A stretch of DNA of 64,000 nt from Bradyrhizobium sp. AUGA SZCCT0176 (GCF_018130145.1 NZ_JAFCMB010000024.1:21350-85349); one strand, 5' to 3'. Counted from the first letter of the stretch, positions 17,520-26,335 are shown. Numbers and translations: made by a program. The notes: a model not told the origin generated them from the letters alone.

Positions 17520-18194
17520 CTACTCGTTGCGCGCCACCGTCGTCAGCTTGTTCAGGTTCTGCAGCAAGATGCGCCCGCGCTGCAGATCCAGAATGCCGTC
17601 CTTGCGCCAGGCCTGCAGTTGACGGTTGACGCTTTCGCGCGCGGCGCCGACGAACACGCCGAGCTGCTCCTGCGAAATATGCACTTCCGATCCGAAATCG
17701 GCAGCCAGCGCCACCAGCCTTCGCGCCAGCCGCACCGGCAGTGGCTGCAGCATGGATTCTTCCATCCGCTCGCTCTGCCAGCGGATGCGCTGGCACAGCA
17801 GCGTGATGATCTTGATGGCGACTTTCGGCTCACGTTCGAGGAAGGCGAGGAAATCCTCACGCCGGAGCACGAACAGTTCCGTCGCCTCGCCGGCGGTGGC
17901 GTCCGCAGTGCGGCTTTGGCCGTCGAGCACGGCGACTTCGCCGAAGAGGTCCCCTGAACCCATGAAGTTCAGGGTCAGGCGGCTGCCGTCGGAGGCGCCG
18001 GTCTCGATCCGGATCTGGCCGCGGCGGACCCCGTAAAGGGCGTCGCCGGGGTCCCCCTTCTGGAACAGCATCTCGCCGAGCCCCAGTTGCTGGGTGTGGC
18101 AGAGTCCGGAGATTCGCTGCAGTTCGTCGGCGCCAAGGTCCGCGAACATCGGGTTCATCTTCAAAATGACCGCAAATTCGGCCTGTTTGCTCAT
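17520..18194 (-). CDS. Crp/Fnr family transcriptional regulator
   Basis: A 224-residue regulator. The N-terminal cyclic-nucleotide-binding domain (about 15-130) contains GDPGDALYGVRRGQIRIE and GDLFGEVAVLDGQSRTADAT, whose GE...RTA pattern fits cAMP-binding members. The C-terminal winged helix (about 145-215) contains HISQEQLGVFVGAARESVNR. There are no Fnr-type N-terminal cysteines. The ATG at 18194 has GGAAGG 8 nt upstream. A CRP-type palindrome lies 69 bp upstream, suggesting autoregulation, and the window also encodes an adenylate cyclase. Confidence 0.94.
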   Translation of the reverse strand: MSKQAEFAVILKMNPMFADLGADELQRISGLCHTQQLGLGEMLFQKGDPGDALYGVRRGQIRIETGASDGSRLTLNFMGSGDLFGEVAVLDGQSRTADATAGEATELFVLRREDFLAFLEREPKVAIKIITLLCQRIRWQSERMEESMLQPLPVRLARRLVALAADFGSEVHISQEQLGVFVGAARESVNRQLQAWRKDGILDLQRGRILLQNLNKLTTVARNE

Positions 18195-18262
18195 TGGTTT
18201 GCCTTCCAGTTCGATCCCAAAACCGTCCCCAAAGGCCCTAGCAAGATTCACCCCGACCGAAG

Positions 18263-18278
18263 TGTGTCATAAGTCACA
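18263..18278. promoter_or_regulatory. CRP-type palindrome upstream of the Crp/Fnr gene
   Basis: TGTGTCATAAGTCACA matches TGTGA-N6-TCACA at nine of ten defined positions. It lies between the divergent Crp-like gene and the AsmA-like gene, so it could serve either. Confidence 0.5.
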
Positions 18279-18412
18279 TAGCATTGCAGTAGCCTTGGAA
18301 TAATTTTGGCTTCTTTGAGCGATGTCCCCTTCCGGGATAAGCTCGCTTGTCCGGCTGTGCCCCATCGGGCGCGGCCGAAACCGATGCCGTTTGCCCGGTC
18401 TGGAAAGTCGAA

Positions 18413-20566
18413 ATGAGAGCATTGAAATTCGCCGGGGCCGCCATCGGCGCCGTGATCGTCATCATCGGGCTGCTGCTCGTGATCGGCATCCCGTCCGGCT
18501 TCATGACGTCGCAGATCCAGGAACGGGTCGAGCGCGAGACCGGCTACAAGCTCACCATCAACGGCGGAACCAGGGTCGGGCTCTGGCCGTCGCTCAACAT
18601 CACGCTGAACGACGTCGCGCTGCAGGATCCGAAAGATCGCGACATCAACCACCGCCTCACCGCGGTCAGCATCCAGGCAGACGTGACACTGGCGAGCCTG
18701 TGGTCCGGCAAACCGCAAGTTACCGAACTTGTCATCGTTCGTCCGGTGCTGAACCTGCCGCTGCAGCGCGAACGCATCAAGGATATCAATCAGCCGTCGA
18801 GGCCGGCCGCCGCGATCAAGGGCGAAGCCTTTACAATCGAGCATGTCAGCGTCACCGGCGGCACGATCGTGTTTTCCAATCTGCGCGACCGCGTCGAGAA
18901 CAAGATCGAGACCATCAACGCCGACATGACGATCGATGCCGACCGCAAGATCCGGGCGACCGGCAATGCGCGCGCCGGCGAGCACGCGTTGAAATTCGAC
19001 ATCAAGGCGGTGGCCCCGGCACCGCCGCTCGAACGGCAGAACATCCCGACCGAATTCAAGATCGATGCACCCGGCTTCCTGCACGGGCAGCTGTCGGGCA
19101 AGGCGGAAGTCCGGCTCAACGGCCCGGTGGTGATGATCAACGGCTTGACCGGCACGCTCGGCGACGGCGCGTTCAATGGCTGGGCCTCGGTCGATACCGC
19201 AAGCAAGCCGCTGGTAAAGCTCGATCTGGATTTCCAGCGGCTCGATGTCGCGATGGGCCGTGGTGACGGCGGTTCGGCGGCGCAGCCCTGGAGCAATGCC
19301 GCGATCGATCTCAATGGCCTCAATTATATCGATGCCCAGGCGCGGATCTCCGCGGCGGCGCTCAATATCGGCGACGCGCGTTTCGCGCCGGCGGCGATCG
19401 ACGTCACGCTCAACAGCGGCGTGCTGAAGACGCAGGTTTCCAATCTCGGCGCCTATGACGGCAACACCAATGGCGATCTCACCATTGATGCCTCGACCGC
19501 CAATCCTACATTTGCGCTGCGGGCCGATCTCACCGGCGTGCGCGCGCTGCCGCTGCTGAGGAGCCTGGCCGATTTCGACAAGCTCGACGGCAGGATGCAA
19601 ACCAAGATCAGCGTGCGCTCCACCGGCAACAGCCAGCGCGCGATCATGGCGGGCCTGCAAGGCACCGCGTTCGTCGTGTTCCAGGACGGCGCCATCAAGG
19701 GCCTCAACGTCGCCCAGATGATCCGCTCGCTCACCTCGGGCACCCTGTCCGGCTGGCAGGAAGGCAAGGAGCAGTCGACGGATCTGTCGCAGCTTTCGGC
19801 GTCGTTCAAGATCGACAAGGGGCAGGCCGTCACCACCGATCTCAATCTGGTCGGCCCGCTGGTGCGGATGACGGGCGTCGGCACCATTGCGCTCGACACC
19901 AAGCAGATCGGGTTCCGCGTCGAACCAAAGCTCGTGATGACCACCGAAGGCCAGGGCCGCGCCAATGAGCCGGTCGGATTCGGCATTCCCGTGATGATCG
20001 AGGGGCCGTGGGGCGCGCCCAAAATCTATCCGGACATGCAGGGCATTTTGGATAATCCCGACGCCGCCTATGCCAAGCTCAAGGAGATGGGCAAGGGCCT
20101 GTTCGGTCCCAATGGCGGCGGCCTCGGCTCCGCCCTCGGCGGCCTGCTCGGCGGACAACAGGGTGTCCCCCCGGGTGGACAACCGGGCGGACCGGGTGGC
20201 CAGCAAGGCAGCGGGCTTGAGGGGATTCTGGGTGGACTGCTCGGCGGCGGCCAGCCGGGGGGACAGGGTGGCCAGGGCGGCGGCAGGCCTAACGATCCGC
20301 TCGGCGGCCAGCTGGGCGAGGCCATCGGCAATTTGCTGCAGCAAGGTCTGAATGGCGGTCAAGGCGGTCAGGGCAGACCCGCTCAAGGGAGTGCCGGCCA
20401 AGCCGCGCCGCGGCCGAACAGCCCGCGCAGCATTCCGATTCCCGGCCAGCAGCCCGCGGATGCCGAGCCCGCGGCGCCCGCCGCCCCGACGGCGCAAAAT
20501 GACGCAGCTCCGCAAGCTGACAGCCAGCCGATGAACGACGTCTTGCGGCAGCTGTTTAATCGGTGA
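18413..20566 (+). CDS. AsmA family protein
   Basis: A 717-residue envelope protein. One N-terminal membrane helix (about residues 5-27) is followed by a large periplasmic AsmA domain: SQIQERVERETGYKLTINGG at the start, and a C-terminal AsmA-type segment with GTAFVVFQDGAIKGLNVAQM. AsmA proteins are implicated in lipid transport and outer-membrane assembly. The last 150 residues are Gly/Gln/Pro-rich low-complexity repeats, probably disordered. The ATG at 18413 places the helix correctly and has GGAAAG upstream. It is divergent from the Crp-like gene. Confidence 0.93.
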   Translation: MRALKFAGAAIGAVIVIIGLLLVIGIPSGFMTSQIQERVERETGYKLTINGGTRVGLWPSLNITLNDVALQDPKDRDINHRLTAVSIQADVTLASLWSGKPQVTELVIVRPVLNLPLQRERIKDINQPSRPAAAIKGEAFTIEHVSVTGGTIVFSNLRDRVENKIETINADMTIDADRKIRATGNARAGEHALKFDIKAVAPAPPLERQNIPTEFKIDAPGFLHGQLSGKAEVRLNGPVVMINGLTGTLGDGAFNGWASVDTASKPLVKLDLDFQRLDVAMGRGDGGSAAQPWSNAAIDLNGLNYIDAQARISAAALNIGDARFAPAAIDVTLNSGVLKTQVSNLGAYDGNTNGDLTIDASTANPTFALRADLTGVRALPLLRSLADFDKLDGRMQTKISVRSTGNSQRAIMAGLQGTAFVVFQDGAIKGLNVAQMIRSLTSGTLSGWQEGKEQSTDLSQLSASFKIDKGQAVTTDLNLVGPLVRMTGVGTIALDTKQIGFRVEPKLVMTTEGQGRANEPVGFGIPVMIEGPWGAPKIYPDMQGILDNPDAAYAKLKEMGKGLFGPNGGGLGSALGGLLGGQQGVPPGGQPGGPGGQQGSGLEGILGGLLGGGQPGGQGGQGGGRPNDPLGGQLGEAIGNLLQQGLNGGQGGQGRPAQGSAGQAAPRPNSPRSIPIPGQQPADAEPAAPAAPTAQNDAAPQADSQPMNDVLRQLFNR

Positions 20567-20603
20567 GCTTGGTCCCTCGATAGACCGTGACCCCTCACCC
20601 CAG

Positions 20604-20626
20604 CCCTCTCCCACAAGGGGAGAGGG
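20604..20626. repeat. Short palindromic repeat after the AsmA-like gene
   Basis: CCCTCTCCC and GGGGAGAGGG flank ACAA within a CCCTCACCCCAGCC context. It could act as a hairpin after the AsmA-like gene, but no T-tract follows. Confidence 0.6.
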
Positions 20627-20793
20627 GGCCGACTTCCGCTGCCGCAACGGTCTCGGCCCGTAATGGCCACACGCACCGCCGATTTCCCCGGATAACTGCC
20701 CAAAGTCGAAGCTAACCATGTGTGGGATAGGCCACCTGCTCGGCCCTCAAATCGTGCTAAAAAGGCCCAACCGCGGCGGCTCCCGGCCGGGGA

Positions 20794-23298
20794 ATGCCGC
20801 CACCGGCAAAACCGATGCGCGCGCAAGAGGCGTGGCGCACGAGGGTCGTGGATGTGAGCGCCGCCAAGGGCAAAGTCTGGTTCCTGCGTGAGGGCCTGTT
20901 CGCGAAATACGTCGTCGCGCTGGTCGGCCTTGTCGTGTTCGTGCTCGCCGTCAACGGCGCGATGGAAATCTGGATCAGCTATCGCGGCATCAAGAGTTCG
21001 CTGACCGACGGCATGTCGGAGAAGGCCGAAGCCACCGCCAAGCGCATCCAGCAATCGATGTCGGACCTCGAACGGCAGATCAACTGGGTGACGCGGACCT
21101 CTTCCTACAAGATCGAGGACCGCCGCGCCGACTATGCGCAATTGCTCAACCAGGTGCCCTATGTGAGCCAGCTGACGCTGCTCTCGGCCCAGGGCCGCGA
21201 GCAGCTCCGCATCACGCGCCAGACGGTCCACTACGGCAGCAACGCCGATTTCTCCCGCGACCTGCGCTTCACCGAGTCCGCTTCCCGCGGCACCAGCTTT
21301 GCGACGCCCTATTTCCGGGACGGGCGGCCGTTCACGTCGATCTCGTTGCCGCATTCGGATTCCCAGGTCACCGTCGCCGAAATCAATCTTACCTTCCTGC
21401 AGGACTTCTTCGGCGATACCGAGATCGGCAGGACAGGCTTTGCCTATATCGTCGACAGCAAGGGCCAGGTGCTGGCGAGTTCGTCGAAGGGCCCCGAAAT
21501 CGGCAAGGACGTCTCAAGCCTGCCGCAGGTCGCCGCCATCAAGGGCTCGCTGCTGTCGGAGGGCACGGACATTGCCGGCAACGACGTGCTGACGACGGTG
21601 AGCGCGGTGCCGCGGATCGGCTGGTTCGTGTTCTTCGAGCAGCCGACGGCGCAGGCGCTGACGCCGATCCGCGAGCAACTGTTGCGCATCGCGCTTCTGA
21701 TCGCGATGGGCCTCGTGACCGCGATCATCGCCGGCACCGTGATGGCGCGGCGGATGCTGGTGCCGATCAACGCACTGCGCGCCGGCGCGCATCGGCTCGG
21801 CGGCGGCGATTTCAGCCACCGCATCGAGGTGAAGACATCCGACGAGCTGGAAGAGCTTGCCGACCAGTTCAACGGCATGGCGAGCCAGCTTGCGGAAACC
21901 TATTCCGGCCTGGAGGCCAAGGTGAAGGAGCGGACGCGGGATCTCGCGCAGTCGATCAACGAGCTGAAAGTGCTCGAGGAGGTCGGCCGCGCGGTATCGT
22001 CGTCGCTAGACCTCAACGCCGTGCTGCCGACGGTCGCCGCCCGCGCGCTCGAAATCACCCATGCCGACGCGGTGTTGATTTACGGCTACGACGCCGCGAA
22101 CCGCAAATTCAACCTCACCGAATCGATCGGCATCGACAAGGCGGCCGAAGGCAAACACCTTGCGATCGAGGCCGACAACTCGCCGCTCGGCGAAGCCGCC
22201 GCGCGGGGCGAGCCGATCGCGATCCCCGACCTTGACGCGACGGCGGATCATCCGCTGCGCGACGTCGTGGTCGAGGCCGGCTTCCATTCGGTGCTGGTGG
22301 TGCCGCTGGTCGACCAGCAGGGCATCTTGGGATCGCTGGTGGTGCTGCGGCAAAACGCCGGCGAATTTTCCGACAACCTCATCGGCTTGATGAAGACCTT
22401 TGCGCACCAGAGCGTGCTCGCGATGCGCAACGCGCGGCTGTTCTCTGAGGTCGACCACAAGAGCCGCGAACTGGAGATGGCGAACTCCACGGTGCGCGAG
22501 CAGGCCGACAAGCTGCAGGAGCAGACCGACCAGCTCAAGGACTGGAACAAATCGCTGGAGGAGCGGGTCGAGACCCAGCTCGGCGAGATCGAACGCATCC
22601 GCCGCCTCGAACGTTTCCTGGCGCCGCAGGTGGCGCAGCTGATCGCCTCCGGCGACGGCCATGAAGGCTTGCTCGACAGCCATCGCCGCGAAGTCACTGT
22701 GGTGTTCTGCGACATACGCGGATTTACCTCGTTCACCGAGACCACCGAGCCGGAAGAGGCGATGAACGTGCTGCGGGAATATCACGCCGCCCTTGGCGCG
22801 CTGATTTTCAAGTATGAGGGCACGCTCGACCGCTATGCCGGCGACGGCGTGATGATCCTGTTCAACGCGCCGATCCAGTTCGAGGACCATGTCAAGCGCG
22901 CGGTGAAGATGAGCGTCGAGATGCGCGACGCCATCGGGCAGCTGACCGAGAAGTGGCGCAACCGCGGCCACAATCTCGGCTTCGGCATCGGCATTGCGCT
23001 GGGCTACGCCACGCTCGGCCAGATCGGCTTCGAGCAGCGGCTGGAATATGCCGCGATCGGCAGCGTCACCAACCTCGCCTCGCGCCTGTGCGACGAGGCC
23101 AAGGCCAACCAGATCGTGGTGTCCAGACGTGTCTACGGCATGGTCGAACCATGGGTCGAGGGCCGGCCGATTGATGATCTCAATTTGAAGGGTTTTAACC
23201 ATCCGATTCTTGCGGCCGAGATTACGAGCTGGCGGGAAGAGGTGGATAATGTGGTGGATGCGGCGTCTGCGGCGCGGCGGCAACAGAAGAAGTCGTAA
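20794..23298 (+). CDS. Membrane-bound class III adenylate/guanylate cyclase with dCache, HAMP and GAF domains
   Basis: An 834-residue receptor cyclase making cAMP (or cGMP). The order is: membrane helix (about 35-55), periplasmic dCache-type sensor (60-290), second helix (about 300-320), HAMP (to about 375), GAF (about 400-560), coiled coil (560-610), catalytic CYCc (about 635-800). The metal-binding Asp pair is present in FCDIRGFTSFTE and YAGDGVMILFN, and the transition-state Asn/Arg in GSVTNLASR. The base-selecting Lys position before GDG reads Arg (LDRYAGDG), so nucleotide preference is uncertain. A GTG at 20854 after GAGGG is an alternative start. Confidence 0.93.
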   Translation: MPPPAKPMRAQEAWRTRVVDVSAAKGKVWFLREGLFAKYVVALVGLVVFVLAVNGAMEIWISYRGIKSSLTDGMSEKAEATAKRIQQSMSDLERQINWVTRTSSYKIEDRRADYAQLLNQVPYVSQLTLLSAQGREQLRITRQTVHYGSNADFSRDLRFTESASRGTSFATPYFRDGRPFTSISLPHSDSQVTVAEINLTFLQDFFGDTEIGRTGFAYIVDSKGQVLASSSKGPEIGKDVSSLPQVAAIKGSLLSEGTDIAGNDVLTTVSAVPRIGWFVFFEQPTAQALTPIREQLLRIALLIAMGLVTAIIAGTVMARRMLVPINALRAGAHRLGGGDFSHRIEVKTSDELEELADQFNGMASQLAETYSGLEAKVKERTRDLAQSINELKVLEEVGRAVSSSLDLNAVLPTVAARALEITHADAVLIYGYDAANRKFNLTESIGIDKAAEGKHLAIEADNSPLGEAAARGEPIAIPDLDATADHPLRDVVVEAGFHSVLVVPLVDQQGILGSLVVLRQNAGEFSDNLIGLMKTFAHQSVLAMRNARLFSEVDHKSRELEMANSTVREQADKLQEQTDQLKDWNKSLEERVETQLGEIERIRRLERFLAPQVAQLIASGDGHEGLLDSHRREVTVVFCDIRGFTSFTETTEPEEAMNVLREYHAALGALIFKYEGTLDRYAGDGVMILFNAPIQFEDHVKRAVKMSVEMRDAIGQLTEKWRNRGHNLGFGIGIALGYATLGQIGFEQRLEYAAIGSVTNLASRLCDEAKANQIVVSRRVYGMVEPWVEGRPIDDLNLKGFNHPILAAEITSWREEVDNVVDAASAARRQQKKS

Positions 23299-23302
23299 TT
23301 GC

Positions 23303-23443
23303 CGTCGTCCCGGCGAACGCCGGGACCCATACCGCGTGATGCTCACTTTGCAGAAGGTCTCTAACGCCTGCGTTCTCGCCGATAGGCCGCGGCGTATGGG
23401 TCCCGGCCCCCGTGCGCAATCGCGCACTAGGCCGGGACGACGG
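23303..23443. repeat. Family A composite repeat (second copy)
   Basis: Facing CGTCGTCCCGGCG... and ...CCGGGACGACGG units about 60 bp apart. The right unit contains an extra internal GTGCGCAATCGCGCAC palindrome. The gene-free interval 23299-23614 holds this element and otherwise nothing I can identify. Confidence 0.85.
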
Positions 23444-23614
23444 TGGTGTTGGTCGGGCTCCCCGCAGCCAACCCGACAAATCGTCGCAGCGCACAAAAAC
23501 AGCGTCTCTTATCCGCATCGCATAGAACCCGTTGCCCGCTGGATGCGACAAACGGCGGTCAGTTCGCATTCGAGGTCGCGGCCTGGACAGTCCCCCAACA
23601 CCAGGAGCTTCCCG

Positions 23615-23878
23615 ATGCTTTCCCGCGCCACCTATGTATCCGTCATCACCCTTGCCGCCGCCGCAGCCAGCCTTGCCACCGCCTCGGTCGCGCAGGCCGG
23701 GATGGTCGGCAATTCCAACTTCGCCGGCTCGAAAACCGTAATCCACCACCCGATCCCGACGCCGCCCCGCGTTCAGACGCCGTTGCCGATGATCAAATCG
23801 AATCTCAAGCTGGATTGCCGTGCACACCGCGATCGGGACGCGGCGGGCAACGTCTTTGCTTCCTACCGTTGCCGCTAG
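23615..23878 (+). CDS. Small secreted protein, first of a tandem pair
   Basis: An 87-residue protein with a signal peptide (cleavage likely after VAQA, residue 28). The mature part is about 59 residues with two cysteines (LDCRAHR, SYRCR). Residues 25-54 are identical to the next gene. CCAGGAG precedes the ATG by 7 nt. No known family is recognised. The pair of C-terminal Cys and the basic composition suggest a small periplasmic or secreted disulphide-bonded protein (inference). Confidence 0.8.
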   Translation: MLSRATYVSVITLAAAAASLATASVAQAGMVGNSNFAGSKTVIHHPIPTPPRVQTPLPMIKSNLKLDCRAHRDRDAAGNVFASYRCR

Positions 23879-23921
23879 GCGTCCCAGGACGACAAACACC
23901 CAAAAACCAGGAGCTACCCCG

Positions 23922-24188
23922 ATGTTTTCCCGCACCGCCTATGTATCCATGATCACCCTTGCCACTGCCGTCGCCGCCATTGCTTCCGTGTCCGTCGCGC
24001 AGGCCGGGATGGTCGGCAATTCCAACTTCGCCGGCTCGAAAACCGTGATCCACCACCCGATCCCGACACCGCCCCGCGTTCAGCCGACGCGGCCGATGAT
24101 CCAATCGAATATCAAGCTGCATTGCCATAAATACGTCGCTCGGGACCCGAAGACGGGCCAACCCTCTATGGCCACCACTTGCCACTAG
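23922..24188 (+). CDS. Small secreted protein, second of a tandem pair
   Basis: An 88-residue paralogue of the preceding gene, 43 bp downstream. It has the same signal-peptide layout and the same block at residues 25-54 (includes GMVGNSNFAGSKTVIHH), differing over those 90 nt by only two third-position changes. The C-terminal part differs (LHCHKYV, TTCH), keeping two cysteines. CCAGGAG precedes the ATG. Function is unknown. Confidence 0.8.
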   Translation: MFSRTAYVSMITLATAVAAIASVSVAQAGMVGNSNFAGSKTVIHHPIPTPPRVQPTRPMIQSNIKLHCHKYVARDPKTGQPSMATTCH

Positions 24189-24257
24189 GCAACCCAGGAC
24201 GACAGACGACATGGAACGATCAAGCTCCATGTCGTCGCCGGCCCGTCGTGACGAAGG

Positions 24258-24488
24258 TCAAAAGTTGCACTTCGCCGCGTTGACGACCTTGATGCCGCCG
24301 GTCTTGGGATCGAACTTGGCCTGCTTGCCGACGACGCAACCCTTGCCGTCGAGCTTGCCGTCATCGAACAGTTTCTTGCCGTTCGAATCGTAGATCGCCA
24401 TGCGGTGCTTGCCCCTTGCGTAAGCGCCCGAGGAAGCGGTGAGCGCGACGGCGACGGCAGCGGTGAAAATGAGAGCTGAGCGGAACAT
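24258..24488 (-). CDS. Small secreted hypothetical protein
   Basis: A 76-residue protein with a signal peptide ending near SSGAYA (residue 25) and a lysine- and glycine-rich mature part with two cysteines (GKGCVVG, AAKCNF). AAAGG precedes the ATG at 24488. It converges with the tandem pair and shares their size and general design but not their sequence. No family is recognised. Confidence 0.7.
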   Translation of the reverse strand: MFRSALIFTAAVAVALTASSGAYARGKHRMAIYDSNGKKLFDDGKLDGKGCVVGKQAKFDPKTGGIKVVNAAKCNF

Positions 24489-24683
24489 TGGTGTAGACCT
24501 TTCGTGTTGAAATCTCCCCATCGGAGACAGCGCAAACGTAAGGTGCTCTGTCGCTTCGCACTGTGCGTGGAGTCACATCGGGTGCGTGTGTGTGTGTTTC
24601 GTCGGCAATTTCTGATTCGATTTTGAATATCCGCCTACGCTCTTCGAGCTACGGCGTGACGTGTCCGCGTCGTCGCCGCTCAT

Positions 24684-24809
24684 CGTCGTCCCGGCGAAGG
24701 CCGGGACCCATAACCACCGGCGATAGTTGTTTTTGCGTGCAGGTCGTTATCTTCCCTTTTCAACAATAAGGGCCGCGGCGTATGGGTCCCGGCCTTCGCC
24801 GGGACGACG
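24684..24809. repeat. Family A composite repeat (third copy)
   Basis: Facing units CGTCGTCCCGGCGAAGG... and ...CCTTCGCCGGGACGACG, with TATGGGTC on the inner side, separated by about 68 bp. Confidence 0.85.
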
Positions 24810-24859
24810 TGGATATGTGTTCGCGATCTCGCGGCGCATTGCGTCCGAGCTTTGTCAGA

Positions 24860-25230
24860 AAACCTTGCCCCCAGAATTAAGAGGGCGCAGGGAAGACCGG
24901 GTGCGCGCTGCACCCGCGGTCCCGTGTGCGATTGCACAGAAAAGGCTGCACACGAGCATACAGGGCAGCGGAGAACACCCGGCCTTCCCTGCGCAATGGC
25001 TTTACGGCTTATGCCGTGCTCTCCCCGGAGACGAGTTCTTGGTTGACTCCGTCGCTGCCGTTCGGCTCTCGCCTACCCGACAGCTTGACGCCTGCAACGG
25101 GCGCCAGGACCACACGGTTTTGCCGTACGCTTATCCACGCCGTCGTCGAGGCGTAAACCAGCGTCCACCGCAACCCATCCAACGTCCGTGACGACGGCCG
25201 ACGCCCTCTGAGTGGGACGGGATGACTCAT
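24860..25230. repeat. Candidate long interspersed non-coding element
   Basis: About 370 bp without coding potential, with several local inverted segments (for example GGGTGCGCGCTGCACCC near 24898). From general familiarity, sequence like this recurs in Bradyrhizobium intergenic regions. Only one copy lies in this window, so repeat status is not shown by the sequence itself. Confidence 0.4.
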
Positions 25231-25282
25231 CATATAAACTGATTTGTGTTCTGGTAAACAGAAATCTTTTTTATTTTGGGGC

Positions 25283-25316
25283 TTGACACGTTTTCTGCAA
25301 ATCAGAACTGATTTGC
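25283..25316 (+). promoter_or_regulatory. TTGACA box with adjoining perfect inverted repeat
   Basis: TTGACA at 25283-25288 is followed by GCAAATCAG-AA-CTGATTTGC (25297-25316), 9-bp perfect arms in the usual -10/operator position. The -10 box itself is weak. The half-site AACTGATTTG also occurs at 25238. Confidence 0.4.
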
Positions 25317-25348
25317 CCGTCGTGCCGATTTGTCGCATCTCCCTCCTT

Positions 25349-25388
25349 CGTCATTCCCCGATGCGCAATTGCGCATCGGGGAATGACG
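25349..25388. repeat. 40-bp perfect palindrome
   Basis: CGTCATTCCCCGATGCGCAA followed immediately by its exact reverse complement, with no spacer. The ends match the family D repeats (41361, 49936, 51161), so it is probably a minimal member. It lies 126 bp upstream of the RTX gene. Confidence 0.85.
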
Positions 25389-25514
25389 GAGAAAGCAGCT
25401 CGCCTGCTCCCTGGCCGCCTGTTCCCCAGGGAACAGCGCCGGCCGGCGGACCCTGCGATGTTCTCCGTCACAGGCAAGCCCATTCCGGGCGGCCGGCACA
25501 GAGGGAACACGACG

Positions 25515-26291
25515 ATGATCTATCCTTGGAAGCCTTTCAACAAGCTGGATTACGCCGAACAGCAATCCGAACTGACCCAGGACGATGCGCGCGACGGTTT
25601 TCAGAACCTGGGCAGCGGCAACAACTTTCACTTCCAGCTGACGGGGACTGCCCCCAAGCTCGTCAACGGCCAGGGCGGCAACGACACCATCATCCTGGAC
25701 GGCAACTCCGCCGACACGGTGTTCGGCGGCTCCGGCAACGACACGATCGACGGCGGCGCGGGCAACGACACGCTCAAGGGCCAGGCGGGCGAGGACCACA
25801 TCTTCGGCGGCGCCGGCGCGGACAACATCAGCGGCGGCAGCGACAACGACTATCTGGTCGGCGACAATGACGCGGTTGCGTCCAACCTGCACGGCATCGA
25901 CACGATGTACGGCGGCAGCGGCGAAGACACGCTCTACGGCGGCGGCAAGGCCGACGTGATGTCAGGCGGCACGGGCAACGACAATTTCGTCTACTTCGTC
26001 GGCCTCGGCACTGAGAACGAGAGCGCGGTCGGCGCCGCGGACCGGATCACCGACTTCCAGGTGGGCGACAAGATCGACGTGTCCTTCATGGACGCCGACG
26101 GCAATTCCGCCAACGGCAACAGCACCTTCACCTTCTCGTCCAGCGGCGCGACCACCCAGGCCGGCAAGTTCTGGTTCGAGACCCACGACGACGGCCAGCA
26201 CGTGTTCTTCAACATCAACGGCGGCGCGGCCGACATGGAGATCATCTCGACGAACAGCCACCAGTTCACGACGGCGGACTTTATTCTGTGA
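25515..26291 (+). CDS. RTX calcium-binding repeat protein
   Basis: A 258-residue acidic protein. Residues about 50-155 hold glycine-rich nonapeptides of the hemolysin type (GGSGNDTIDGGAGNDTL, GGAGADNISGG, GGTGNDNF), about seven repeats that form a calcium-bound beta roll. The C-terminal 90 residues resemble the M10/serralysin-type C-terminal region and probably carry the type I secretion signal. There is no signal peptide and no catalytic domain. The ATG at 25515 follows GAGGGAA. No type I secretion genes are nearby. Extracellular function is unknown. Confidence 0.9.
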   Translation: MIYPWKPFNKLDYAEQQSELTQDDARDGFQNLGSGNNFHFQLTGTAPKLVNGQGGNDTIILDGNSADTVFGGSGNDTIDGGAGNDTLKGQAGEDHIFGGAGADNISGGSDNDYLVGDNDAVASNLHGIDTMYGGSGEDTLYGGGKADVMSGGTGNDNFVYFVGLGTENESAVGAADRITDFQVGDKIDVSFMDADGNSANGNSTFTFSSSGATTQAGKFWFETHDDGQHVFFNINGGAADMEIISTNSHQFTTADFIL

Positions 26292-26335
26292 GGTGAGGTC
26301 GTTCGGCACGGTGAGTGCTGGATGCGGAGGCATGG

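Larger units (their letters stand above)
24489..25514. other. 1-kb gene-free, repeat-rich region
   Basis: No convincing reading frame is present on either strand. It contains a family A composite repeat (24684-24809), a stretch at about 24860-25200 resembling a structured interspersed element, and half-sites reading AACTGATTTG at 25238 and 25306. It also holds a perfect inverted repeat at 25297-25316 and a 40-bp perfect palindrome at 25349-25388. The RTX gene begins at its right end. Confidence 0.75.

Noticed and set aside
18248..20719. 823-codon open frame antisense to the AsmA-like gene
   Set aside because: A shadow of high-GC coding on the other strand; the sense strand has a membrane anchor and the AsmA domain.
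20830..20905. Alternative short start for the receptor cyclase well inside the first helix
   Set aside because: It would remove part of the membrane helix; only the ATG at 20794 or the GTG at 20854 keep the whole sensor intact.
24684..24809. Family A repeat as an insertion sequence end pair
   Set aside because: No transposase between the inverted units and similar spacing at three sites; it is better viewed as a composite intergenic palindrome.
24860..25230. Possible tRNA or rRNA-derived gene in the gene-free region
   Set aside because: No cloverleaf, T-loop GTTCRANNC in correct context, or CCA end could be laid out; local inverted repeats are too irregular.
25515..26000. Regular GGxGxD spacing at DNA level as a CRISPR-like array
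   Set aside because: The periodicity is the coding repeat of an RTX protein, with no constant DNA repeat or unique spacers.
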